64,000 nt of DNA, taken from positions 8,429,001 to 8,493,000 of the forward strand of contig CP099841.1 in the NCBI GenBank assembly GCA_030062745.1. The letters run 5' to 3'. Below the pieces are notes generated by a model that saw only the letters and a program-made list of their open reading frames with translations, ran no database searches and was not told where the DNA came from. This DNA comes from Capitulum mitella (taxonomy: Eukaryota > Arthropoda > Thecostraca > Pollicipedomorpha > Pollicipedidae). Of the stretch, positions 10,991 through 23,800 are shown piece by piece. Within the stretch, counting starts at the first letter, position 1. The number at the start of each line of letters is the position of its first letter. The position numbers and the translations under genes were made by a program.

Positions 10991-11549
10991 TCGGAAAGTC
11001 TTCATCTTCTCGAACCCATCGAGATCAGCCGACCAGTAACTTCTCAGTAGCTCTGGAAAGAAAACGATGATTTTTTGTTACGAACTACCCGAAGCCAAGC
11101 ACAGGGAGCATTTTGCCCACTCGCGAAAGGAAGGTGCAATGAAAATGACACACTAAAGAACTATGAAACAGAGTCGCAAGTCATCATGATCAATTCGACC
11201 ACTCCCCGAACTCGCAACAGCCAATGTTCGTTGACCTCGTAAGGGAGCTCTGATGCAAAATCGCAATGAACAAGGTGACAGGCTCACTCAGCAGTTTCTG
11301 CAGCAAAAGATTCCTTACCTCAGCAAGAAGCGCTCCACCATGAAAGTAAAAAACAGCCCACCAGAGAACACTACAAATAATTCCCAAACATCTGACTCAA
11401 CGTCCCTAACTCAACATACAGCTGGCTGATTCGACGATTCGTCACAAGTTTTACAGTTCGAGTCAGAACTAGGACCGCCCGTCATCCCGGCAGCGAGCCG
11501 GCGCCGCCCCTTCGAGCCGGGCGGCGGCCGTCGGCCGCGGCGCGCTCAC

Positions 11550-11885
11550 CTGTCCGTTCAGTCTGTGATCGGGCATCTCCTCCTCGTCCTGCTCCTGCTT
11601 CAGGGGCGCGCAGAGCGCCGGCGCCGCGCCGCCGGCGGCGGTCGGCGGCCGATATGTCTGTGAGGCGGGGTTTGTACTCTCGTTGATGCCGTTCTCCGTG
11701 GGTGGCCGGAAAAAGTCGGCGGGGAACTGCGGCCGCGGCCGGCTCGGGTCGGCGTTGCCGCGCAGTTTCGGGTCGATTTCGAACGGGTAGCTGCGCGGCG
11801 GCCGGCCCCGCCGAATGTCGTCGAACTTGCGCCGCCAGTCGGACTTCTCGGGCGGCCGGTCCCGCAGCAGCGTCAGCGACAGCTC
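11550..11885 (-). CDS. shn: schnurri exon: C-terminal tail, 112 codons
   Basis: The acceptor TCTCCTCAG precedes GAGCTGTCG, and the donor is GGACAG|GTGAGC. Both are phase 0 and fit the preceding exon. The encoded tail begins [14 protein letters not shown], is proline and arginine-rich, and ends with an acidic [10 protein letters not shown] patch; LKQE fits a sumoylation consensus. If the donor were not used, the frame would stop at 11469 after 27 more residues. The exon start lies at the edge of a minisatellite whose units copy this same acceptor, so the exact start may vary between transcripts. Confidence 0.75.
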
Positions 11886-14800
11886 CTGAGGAGACGACAG
11901 AGTCGAAAACGGCTCCTCAGGAGACGACATGACCAGACAGCTCCTGAAGTGAGGACACAGCCAGACACCGCTTTTCAGGCGACCAAACGGCCAGCTACAG
12001 CTCCTGGAGAGACGACGGAGTCACGTACACAGACACAGTACACGGCTCCTCAAAGGAAGATAACGTCGGCGACGGCTCCTTGAGGAGATGCCAGTCAGCC
12101 ATAAGTCCTGAGGAGATGATACGGTCGGAGACAGCTCCTGAAGAGACCAGTCAGCGTCAGCTCCCGGGGAGACGATAGAGACTCTGAAGATACTCTGAAC
12201 TCCTCAAGAGACAACAGAGTCGGAGACTGCTCCTGAGGGGACAGTAGTGTCAGTGATGGCTCCCGAAGAGAGGGCACAGTACGCAATAGCTCCTGAGACG
12301 ACGACACACCCAGCGCACTCACTGAGCACACGACACTTAGTGGAAGCTCCTGAGAAGATGGCGCAGCTGGAGATCCTCGAGGGAACAGCAGCTGATTGAC
12401 GCAGCTGGCTGCGATCATAATGAAGTAATACTGAGACACATGTTGTGAAATACACAACGAGACGACCAGCGGCGGGGAACAAGAGGCTGTGAACAGCAGT
12501 CGCCAATTCTTCCCACCCGCCGTTCGTTTCTGACACCCGCCTTCCCTCACCCGACGGCAGCGCTTTCTTCGGCCCGCCTGCCGCGGCAGTTCCGCCTCTA
12601 ACCTGCAGATGGCAGTAGTTTGGCCAGGTGCCCTCCACGTTGATGCTGTCGGCGCCGTCCGTCCGGCCCGGCACCCCGAGAGCCTCCAGCTCGGCGTACG
12701 TGCCGCACGGCAGCCAGCCGGCGTTCTCAAGACCCATGATATGCGTCTTGCAGCGGAAGTGTTTGTGCAGGGTGCCGATGTTGTGGAAGCCGCGCATGCA
12801 GAACAGGCATTCGTAGATGCGCCGGTCACCCTGCGGCTTCCCGAATTGCCGATGGATGCTCGCCTGCGAACAGGAGCCAGAACGCGGTCCGTGAAGTACG
12901 GCATGACGACTCTGAATAGACCACAACATGGGCGCTATCATTCGCTTGTTTCGATACATAACCACTAGTACAAAGTTTGAGACTGACATTTGAGATCATC
13001 ACGCCCGCTTAATAAGTCGTTTCACGGTTCGTACAACATACAAAGCCAATAACTGATACCGATAAGCCAATGACGAGTTTACGACACACACTTACATCAC
13101 TAGTGGCCGGCTAACGAAGCACATCTGGCTAAAAATGACACGCTTTGAAGGAAACAGATTCCCCTGAAAACCCAAAATGACCTGCGAAGCAACCCATAAA
13201 GCACATGGCACACCGGGATACGTCATTTCTGGGTGCGGAACACGTTTGTCCGTCCGGCCGGCCCGCCTCACCTTCTGCAGATGGTCGTTGCTCTTGCGGT
13301 GCTTGTTGAGCTGCTGCTCGGAGCGGAAGCTGACCTCGCAGACGTCGCAGCGGAACCGGCGCTGGTCCATCTGGTGCGTCTTGGTGTGCGCCGACAGCTG
13401 GTTGCGGTTGACGAAGTCGCGCTTGTTGCACACGGTGCACACCAGCCGATCAGAGTTTCTGCCCGGGCGGAGCGCGCAGAGTGGTGAGAGGGGGTCGATT
13501 CTAGGGAGATGACGCAGACGGACTGGAAGTTCCGAGGTGGGTGGGCCATTTGGAAACGTTGGCTAAAGAGACACACCGCAACCGTGAGTGCAGAGGGACA
13601 GAATCGCCGGCTACAACTCACTGCTTTGCGGTGCAGGTCAGAGATTCCAGGAGGACCGTGACACGGGGCAGTGACAGGCGCCAGCTGCGGTCTCATGATG
13701 GATAAAATGGTACACCACGAGGAAGACGCCACCATGTTATCACAGCATGACGACGGACTACGCCAAGAGGCGGAAGGAACCGTTCAGTCCCACACCAGCC
13801 GCCGTCTTACAAAGCCAACCATGACAAGAATGAATCAAATGATATCCAGCGGCCAGAACCCGAACGGACACGGAAGGACTCTCGAACACGAAAGTCTCCC
13901 CAAAACCAGAACCCGTCGCAGCCCCCCGCCCCCTCCATCACCACCGGCCGAGGGCCGCGGCCCACCTGTTGAAGAAGGACGAGTCGCTGTGCTGCGGTTC
14001 TGCGTCGTTGGTGCGCGCCGTCGGCCGGGTGAGCGCCAGGCCCGGCTGGCCGGCCGTCACGTTCGGGTGCATCAGGTTGGGCGCCGAGGCGGCCGGCTCG
14101 GCTGGCGCGACCGCTGCGCTGGAGGCCGCCGCGTCCGGGCGCGCCGGCGCGAAGCCGGCGCTGGCGCGCTCGTGGCGCACCTGGTTGAAGATGTCCTTGA
14201 GTATGGCCTGCACGCCCGCGCCGGAGGGCGCCGGCTCGGCGCCGGCCGGCGAGGCGCGCCGCTCGGCCGGTGCCGGGCTGCCGGCCGGCCGCGCCGCGTC
14301 CTGCGACACCACGTCGATCTCGATCTCGTCGTCCGAGCAGGATGCCGCCGCGTCGCCGTGCTCGTCGACGGCCGGCGGCACGTCGGTAGTGACCGCGGCG
14401 GCGGGGCTGGGGGCGGACGCCGAGACGGCGGCAGCGGCGGCCGGCGCCGGCAGGGCGGCCGGCTCGGCCGAGAAGCGTCGCTGTTTGGCGGACAGCTCGA
14501 GCTCGAGCGCGTAGCGCTGGCCGGCGGCGCCGGTCGCCGACAGCGGCAGCGGCGCCGGCCGCGCCTCGAGCCGCGTCAGCGCTGCGAACATGAGCGCCAG
14601 CTCCTCCTGCGCCCGCAGCACGCGCAGCACGTCGGCGGCGCGGCGGCGCGGCGTGAGCGCCGCCCGGCCGCCGGGCATCGACAGGTCGATCGGGCTGTCC
14701 TGTTCCTCAGGCTCGGCGCCGCTGAACGTGGCCAGCGTCTCGGCGGCGGCCATCTCCTCGGCAGTGCCTGTGGACGGAAGGTGCTGACGTCATCACGCTG

Positions 14801-17800
14801 CACCACGGGACGGACCAGGCCGTGCCGGACCAGGCCGTGCGCTATGACGGCCAGACAGTGTCCGCAGGTTTGGGATGTGTGTTTGTTAGGACATTCGGGA
14901 CCGCTCCGTTGTCTACCTTGCTGTCTGTTTTTCGGCGTACTGTCGGCGGACTGAAATACCGTAGTAAAAACGTAAACAGAGGCCCTCCAAAACAGACCCG
15001 ATTTTTTGAGTTCCAATCATATAGTTCCAAACAGCATATTACTTACGCTGATGCAATCGATGACGTATATGGAATCGATACATGGTAACTTAATAAATAA
15101 TCAGAGAACATCTCCACAAAACCGGTATCTAATCTCCAGCACTTCAAAGAAAGAATCTAGCGTAGGAAAGAGCCTAAAAAGGCGCCAGTGACGTTACCGC
15201 ACGACCATCATTCGTCGGCGGAGCCAATGAGGCATCATCTGCGACGTTACTGTGACGCCTGTCTCGGCGGGGGGGGGGGCCTGGAAGAAACGTTACCTCA
15301 GTGTTCAGTTTCACACGAGATGTCACTGTCACGTCTGTCCGAGGTAGGAGCAACCTCGCTATGCAGTCTCACCTGAGGTGTTACTGTGACGTCTGCCTCG
15401 GGGGCTGGGAGTGGTGTCCCTGTTGTCCATTGAGGAGTCCCAGCTGCTTCCCCAGCTTTCCGGTCTACCGTTCCTCTGTGAGCGCAGATGACACGGGTTA
15501 AAAGCTAACCTCGTCCTGGACTGATGCTGCCTGAGCTTTTTAACAGCGATGAGGACAATGAATGAGTCGGATTACTGCACGTTTTTCCGGTGTTTCACGA
15601 GATTAACGCAACGACACGCAATAAAAAAGTCGGTGCCTAACGTTTCCAAGGTTACGGCTACTTTCAAAGGCAGCGACGCTTGATGAACAGGGACTGATGG
15701 ACGAAGGTGCGATTGAAGGATGAAAACCATTCAAAGGGCTCCAAACTACCACAAATGAGCACATGTGCCGGCACAGGACTACGCGCCAAAGCTGGCGTCA
15801 ATTCCTCGATCAACACGGCCGCGAACAGGTACTGGTTCCCAGCGACAACTAGTGACAGGTCAATGGATCTCATACGCAGCACATTCATCGGACTGGATGG
15901 ATTACAAGTACAAGATTGCCCCGCAGGACTGTCGCGCACTTTCTGGGTGACATCCGAAAAACTCCGCAACGATGAGTTCGACGGCGCGCACTGGTTGCCA
16001 CGGCAACGCGGGGAACGACAAGGGCGTCCCTGGACAGCTCCATGCATTATGTGGGGCATTCTCCAGGATGCTGCTGAACACATCCCTGGCAGGACGCGGT
16101 TCCGTCTCCGGGTGACGTGTGACATGCTGTGAGATATTCTCCGGCATCATAAGACGCCCCGACTGCTGAATGGCAATTTCCGAGCTGACATGTTTCACAA
16201 CGCATAGCCGCCACTACGAGGAAGCGCATTCTTCTCCCGAGATAATATCGCACGTGGTCCGGCATGGCAATCAACATTCACTGGCGGATGCCTTGCCATT
16301 TTCGCGGCGTTAGTCCCGTCGCGTCACTGGAAAGACTCGCTGAAAGGCGTGTGACTGTCTCCAGGGTAACGTTTGACGCCTGGTTATGGGGAAATTTACC
16401 GCCGGTATCATGCGTCAGGGCAATTCAACGTCACGGGCTCCCAAGCCTGTTGTGGGGGCCGGCGAGGTGGCACTACAACTGGCATTTCACCACCCAACGG
16501 TAAGAGAGCCGGCGCGCGCTCAAGCGTTGTTTACCGATGATCGGGAGGCCAGGTCATCTCCCAGAAGTCGGCTCTGCACGCTGCCCTGCGGGCGCTCGGC
16601 CGCCGTCGACCCCGGCTCTGACCTGCCAACACAGCGAGGACACAGCGGTCAGCAACGCGTCACCCAGGAGGCGCGAGACGTCACGCCGGCGCGCCGCGCC
16701 GCCAGAGGTTCACTCAGGTGCGCGGTGAAATTCGTGTGGCCGCACCTGCAGCGAGAATCTCAAGTGAGTCGGGTAGCGTTCGCGACGGCCATCAAATGCA
16801 CGACCAGACACGGACGCTGGCGGCGCCGGCCTCAGAGGCCCGGCGTCCCCTCCGTGCAGGTCCAGCACGGCACGCCAGCCGGCGGCCCACTGACCGACAC
16901 GATAGCACAATAGCCGGCAGCAGGACGCGGTGACGCCAGCTTCCTGGCCGGTGACTAACAGGCGCGAGCAGCGACCCGGGCGCGGCAGGCCGGCCGGTCG
17001 GCGCCTCCGCCGGCGGCCGGGGGCCGCTGAGGTCGGAGCCCCGGCCGACCGCCGGACTCCGGTCCCTGACGGGCGGCCGCCTGGGCTGCGACCAAACGGT
17101 CAGACCGCACGGTCGGACCGAATGATCGGAACATAGGGCGGGAACGGAAGTCGGACCGCACGGTCGGGCCGCGTGGGCGGATGGAATGGTCAGACTTCGT
17201 GGTTAGTTCATCTGATCAGAGTGACTAAAAGGACCACATGTTAGGACCTTGCGGTCGGTCCAAATCGTCTCGCCAACCGGTTAGGCCACGAACGACCAAG
17301 GCCAGGACACAAGAGCGTTCCGTTCCGGCAGCACCAGCTCTCAGAGCGTGCATTAACCAACCCGGCACCGGCCGACCTCCACCGCGGACAGCGCGTTCGA
17401 AGTCCGGTCTGCTCCTCCAGACGGCCTCGCCCGTCCCTCGGCGCCGCCGGCGGCCCAGGCCGGGGTGCTCCGGCCAGGCGGCGGGCGCGGCCGGCCGCCC
17501 CGGGCGCCGGACGTGCCTGCAGCGCCTCTCCGCCTGTCGGCCGGGGATTAGGCCGCACCTGGAGGCGCCAGGGGGCGCGGCGGCAGCGACACCCGACCCG
17601 GCCGCCGCCGACCGACGGCTGAGTCACAGCAGCGGTGCCGCCGGACCGCCCCGCGTGGAGGGTCGCGAACGGTCAACCGATGACGGCACGACGCGAGTCA
17701 ATACATGCCAATGTTTTTTTCGCTTGTCGGGTCATTTTCTCGCAGAATTTCCTTTTCGTGCCGTGCCTGGTACAACGCACGTGGTACGACACCCACTCGT

Positions 17801-20800
17801 GGTAACATCCTGGTCATCGCTTTTTGTCTGCGTACGTCCACAGGAGACCACGACAAGGATTTTACGAGAAAACCTTGTTCATATTTAGCTGTCGGATTCC
17901 CAACACTGCAGCGTGAATGGAAATAGGATACGCCGAGCTTGGTCTCCTGGGCAACCAATCCTACCGGACGTTACGACTAACGACGACACTCTTAGACGCT
18001 TTTTGCGCCCCAGCAAGCAGTGCAATCATTTGCCCTGACTGCGAGCCATGTATCGATGAACATTGGATATCTCTGCCACTGTGCCGTCGAGCTACTCTTA
18101 TACTCTTACACGCAAGCATCTTCAGCATTCGTCAGTCTTGCCAACAAATTTTAATCGGAAAGATATGCATTACAAAAATGTACGGCTGCAGCAAACATTG
18201 CCATGATAACGAGCATTCAGGGGTGTTGATTTGTATTCTTTCGAGGGGCCCTGGCTCGCCCAATGTTGATTTGGGACCCTCCAATGTTGATTTGGGCCCC
18301 TCCAGTATTTTCTGCCAGTTTTAAAGGGAATTGGACAAAAACAACGACAGAAACGGCCGCAATAGATAAAAGATATACGGAGAGTACAGAATAAGGCAAA
18401 AAGTGATGGATGTATCTATGTATCTATATATCTTCTATACATATATACATATGTACCTATACAGATGGAGTACACACAGCTTTTTTATTGAAAAACGGTA
18501 AAAAAATAAAAAATTCCATTGATCAAAATAAAGTGAGCCAAATCCGTTGCGAAACCCACACTTGGAGGGAGGTTAGGTTGTCGGGCCCACGGCTCGGCCC
18601 ACATTTACAGAAATTGACACTTCTGCGAGCATTGCAGCGATCCTGATGACAAGTAAAGGAGAAACCAGACTAGCTCTCAAAGACTTGTCTACTTGTCAAC
18701 GTAACCGCAACATTTCTGGCATACTGAAGCTACCTCAATGTACTTCGCGTGGTACTAAATTCTCAGTTGCCCGCACATGACCAATTCGGGGAAGCGCAAA
18801 GGAGTAATCTGATCAGCTGATCATTTCTATTTGTGATGCATTATTTTAACGATGCTCCATGTATGGCGTTCTATTCTGTACAATTTCGAAGATGTAAAGT
18901 AACCATACGTGAAACTTTTGAACGGAAGTCCTACCGTCCTTCTTCGATCTCAAGCAATCCTTAATTTCCGCGCCGCCATTCCATGTCCTTGTAACACCGT
19001 CACGGACAGGATCACCCTGGCCGTCTGTTTGAATACCACGCCGCCCTGTCGCCGGAAACACCGGGAAAAGCCCGGCAGGCGGCCGCGGGCGGCCAGCACC
19101 CGACGACCTCCGGGCGCCGGCGCGCCGGTGGGAGCGGCACCGTGTGGGAACGCGCCCGGCGACAGATCTAATCGCGACGCCAATGAGCCGGCAGCGACGG
19201 CCGGCCCGGCGCGCCTGTCGCTGGCAAAACTGCAGCCGACTTTCCAGGAGGCCCGGCCGGTCAGCCGGGTGCCTACCTGTCGGCGGCCGGCGGCGCGCGG
19301 CAGCTGGAGCAGGGGTGCGGCGAGCGGCCGGCGCCGCGCGTGCAGCTGCAGCCTCCCGGCCGCTGGGAGCTCGAGCCGGGCAGGCCCGCCTGCCGGACAG
19401 AGCCGCCGTTAGAGCCGCAGACGGTCGTTACAGGGGGACGCTGAGGTCAGTAGGGGAGTCGTGGCGGTAACCGGAACACGGCAGACGCCTGCCGGACGCC
19501 GGGCGAACGTCGCCCGCGTACAGGGACAGGCAGAGGGGCACAGCGATCGTCCGTGAAACCGGAGACGACTGCCAACAGGTACACGGACAGCCAGAGGGAC
19601 ACAGCAGTCGTCCGTGACAGGAAGGACGACCGTCAACGGAGTATACATACAGCCAACGAGACAAGGAGGTCATCGGCCGGACAAAGCCAGAAGGCCAACG
19701 CAAACCAAACAGTCCACCAGACGGAGCACAACATAAATGCGTTATTCACGGTCCAACGACGGCCAAACGAACTCCGTGTGCCACCCTATCTGGCTGTGGT
19801 CTAGCCAAGGCGTGCGACAGAGGCATTATCACTCGGAAACACCAGGTTCGGTTGCAGTGCAAAAAGAATGTCGTTTATGGATCATGATCCCTTAGATAAC
19901 TCTTCGACGATGTCCCGCTACATTTCCAGTCTGATAACGTGCTAGGCGGGACATGGGTGCAAATAACAAAATTAATACCAGCCTCACAGCAGCATACACC
20001 ATACGGACGCAGTACCAAATCGCAGCATTTGCGGTTAGTAACCAATGACCTCTCATGCGCCCGTCTGGAGGGGAAATAAATGCCCTGTCAAACAGCCGAC
20101 CAAAATACACGGATGCAGTGGGCCGTTTGCCAAAGCCACTGCAACATGCCTGGCCAATGAGAACGCCAGGATAGTGATCAAGCGAGGTGTGCGTCTCGGC
20201 CCGTTCAGGTGGGAGTCGCAGTGAGCTGGCGCCTGAGTCCATTTGGAACTATCCTGACGGGTGTCATGCACTGAAACCGCACCTACACATGCCCCAGATC
20301 GACTGCCAGAGGAACTGGGTAAGGCATCCCGGATGGAGCTTTAAACCACTAAGGTCAAGCCCACAGCCGGCGGCACTCTCCTGGGCTCACACCGGAGCCT
20401 GCCACTGATCCGCGTTCAGGGCGGCCGAGGCAACCGAGCCGGGGCCACACTCGGACCGCGCCTGTGGCTAGGGCAGCTCAGCTGGGGGCGCCAGAAGGGG
20501 CCGCGCCGGGCCGCGCCTCCGGCTCGGCCGTCCCGCCGGGCCAGACGGCCGAGAGTGGCTGGCGGCTCGCCTCCGTATCGGGCCCCTCGCTTCCGAGAAC
20601 CGCCCGAATTCCATGTTAGGAGCGGCCGGCCAGGTCCGCGCCTTCCCAGAACTGGCCTCCAGTGGAGCCCGCCGGGCGCAATCAGCTGTTTACCCGGCCC
20701 GCGCAGCTGGGGGTGACGCCGGCCGCCGGCCGCCGGCCGCCCTCGGGCGCGGCCGCCGGCCGCCGGCGCGCCCGCTTGGGCAAGGGTTAACGGCGAATTG

Positions 20801-23800
20801 CGGTGCGTGACGCGTCCGCGGGCGCCGGTTTCGCCGCGCCGCCAGGAGCTCGGAGACGAGTCTGGACAGGCGGGCTGTTGTGCACCGCGCAGCCGCACTG
20901 CGGCCTGGCGTGCAGCGTGCGGTACTCTTCCCGGAGAACGCGGTCTTTTGCAGCGACTTCGCTGGAATCCGAGGTGGCCGGTTCGTTGACAAGCAAGCTG
21001 CACCTCCACCCTGGTCCTGTTATTTTCGGCGACGGCGCATGCGTTGTATGGCGACTCATGAGCGGACGGAGCGAGTGCAACGAGGAAGGTCACATTCTTA
21101 GCCGCTTACTCGCGTCCACATGTGTCCCAGTTGCTGCCAGGAACGGTATCGCGTGGGCGGCCGCGCGGACAGCGGCGCGGGAGAGCGCGCGGACAGAAAG
21201 CTACGAGGTGCACGCGGCTGTAGGACAACTGAGCGGAACGAGGAGACATGTTTTACGTCAGAGGACAGTGGAGAGACGAGGCTGCAAATCAGCCGTGGAA
21301 TGACGATGATTGCACGACGGATCGTTTCCCGTACCAAAGCCAAGTAACGATCCGAATGAACCGCTGCACAACGCGCACGCAAACAAAAACAACTGTGCAG
21401 GCGCGCGAATGGCACAGATAGGGAGAATGGGTCTTCTGCTCGTGTTGCAGCCGTGCCAGAAAAACCGGCAGGCGTCCGCGTTATCGGACGGAAACCCCCG
21501 GTCCGAGTAAACAGCTCCCTGAGACAGTGACCAGCAGGCACGCAGCCACGATTTTCCTCCGGGGGGGGACAAATGTCAAATTTTGTCATATGCCACTGGG
21601 CTATAACAAACTTTGTACGAAAATGCAGCACCTGTATGTAATCTAGTTCATATTTAAAGCACAGGAAAACGTAAAATGTTTGCTTCTGCTACATATATAT
21701 GGTCGCTACTCCGTATTCGGCTAGAGGCACGGCCGTGGCCCCATGCCCCCCCCCCCTGGCTATGTCCCTGGTGACCAGCCAGCGCACCAGTGCTGCGGCA
21801 AAACGTCGAGAGTGCTACCAGGAGTTCGCCAGGAACGACATGCCAGCGCCCACTTCCAAGCGGACCTCGCCGTAAGACTGACGGCCAGAACTCAGGGCGC
21901 TGAATGACGACACGGCGCCGGCTTTTTTCGCACAACATCCGCCGGCATGGCTGCGGGGTGGGACAGGCGGGAAATGACATCAGTGACAGAGCCGTCCCTG
22001 AAGGGCTGCAGCGGAGCAGGAACAGGCCTAGATAAGACAAGGACAGAGACAGACCGAACTGGAAATGCGCTCGACCACCTGGGGGTCGGCCTCGACATCG
22101 GGCAGACATCGGCCGTGCGCAGACAGCTACAGACCAGAGACAGAAAATGGCCACAAAGGGACAGAGGTCGACTTCAAAGGAGCCGACACCGACCACAGAT
22201 GGTCGGCGCATACCGCACAAAAATCAGCGCTATTCAGTCGCATCGCAATCGCTCTCACCACCTCAAATATGGGTGATGGACAACGTGCGACAACATCATG
22301 AATTTCTGCTGCGTTTCGGCTACATTTAGCGCCTTCCGATACGCATCTGAAATTTATCTGACTGCTTTTTGAAAGTCCTAGTGCTGACGGCTCTGGAATT
22401 AGCATTCAATAACACCAGAACCACAGCGGCCCTGGGTTTCGCGGGGGCTCGTCGACAACCATCGCAGCGGGATGCGGCCCCAGAAATAAAGTCAATCGTC
22501 CACCAGCAAGCAAGGCTTCTGTGTGTGGCTTCTCAAAAAGACTCGAGGAACGTCAAGAAGTAGTCACAACGTTATTGTTGTTAAGAAGATACCAGTCTGA
22601 GATCTGCACTGCCAGCTTGCTGAAAAACCGCATCACTTACTTGAAAGATCTTAACACGATTTCAAAGCTTTCCACATATTTGTGCACATTGCGTGTTTAG
22701 GCTTTCGGGCACTCCTACCACTCATTCACATGGAGCTTATTGCTTACAGGACAGGGGGTCATTTAAGAACCCCCGGCCATTCAGAGCGTTCGTTTTCGTT
22801 GCCTCAGTAAATCTAAAAGCGATCCCGAGCAGGAAACGTCGGCTAGACGTTCCATGAATTGGTCACGACTTACGTCATAACGTTCCCGATTAAGCCGATC
22901 AGAGGTGCCTCGGAACCACCAAGGGCAGGAAGGCGTGCGGGGTCTGTGGGAATTCATTACGACCCGGCAGGCGAGCCGGTCGCGGTGGGAGTCGCCGGCA
23001 ACTTCCCACGCCGCACAACACGGCGCCCGCAGCGCCAAAGGCCGCGAGCCGGCAAGCGTCCGGAGTTACAGCGGGCCGCGCCGTCGGCTCCTGACACAGA
23101 GCCCCCGCAGCGCGTGACAGCCCCCGCAGCTCCGACCGCGAGACGAGCGCAGGCCGCCATCGACGCGGCGACGCGCGCGGCGCCCGCAGGGACCGTCCAA
23201 CGGACGACACCGCCGCCGGCGACGGCCGCTTCCCCGAGGAAAAGCGTGGCCCTCTAGTCAGCGCCGCGCCGGCCCGCCTCCAGCGTGTTGATGCAGATGT
23301 CGGTACAAGGCCACGAGAGCTGTCCGCACAGCCACACCGCAAGCCGGACAGGTTCTCCTGTGACGTGGCGGGCCATACAGTCGGGAAGGGGGGGGGAGGG
23401 GTGAGGAGGCGGTGGGTACGTGCGCGAAATGCTAAGGGTGCGGACGGTTGTTGTTACGCATTACACTGAAGGACGAGCTTTGCCCAGTGATTTTCCAACG
23501 CCCGATACGACCAGGAACCCGTGGTGACCGGTCACAGTGGAATGAATTATAATAGAGCCATGTGCGGATGGACGCTGGACAAATACGACGGAGGACACCT
23601 GGAATCATTCGCATCACACCCACCCGTCTCCAGTCTCCATCGGCCACAGACCTTTCCGTGCGTCAAGGACACTCAGTCGGACAGTCGGCCAAACATTCGC
23701 AGTGCGGAGGGCTTCCATGCATTCCGGGACATCGCACCCGGCACCGTTCCTGTCAGCCAGCGATACATGGCCGCTGCGGCCAGGAGAGCACAGCGGCGAA

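Noticed and set aside
10351..11005. Possible type II membrane protein or glycosyltransferase-like frames on the minus strand
   Set aside because: A hydrophobic run after RRLERRRR and a distant resemblance (VVVLLETGTRAEQRW) are not in one frame and lack family motifs. They lie in a GC-rich block with open frames on both strands.
13671..14954. 427-codon plus-strand frame
   Set aside because: Antisense shadow of the schnurri PIDLS exon.
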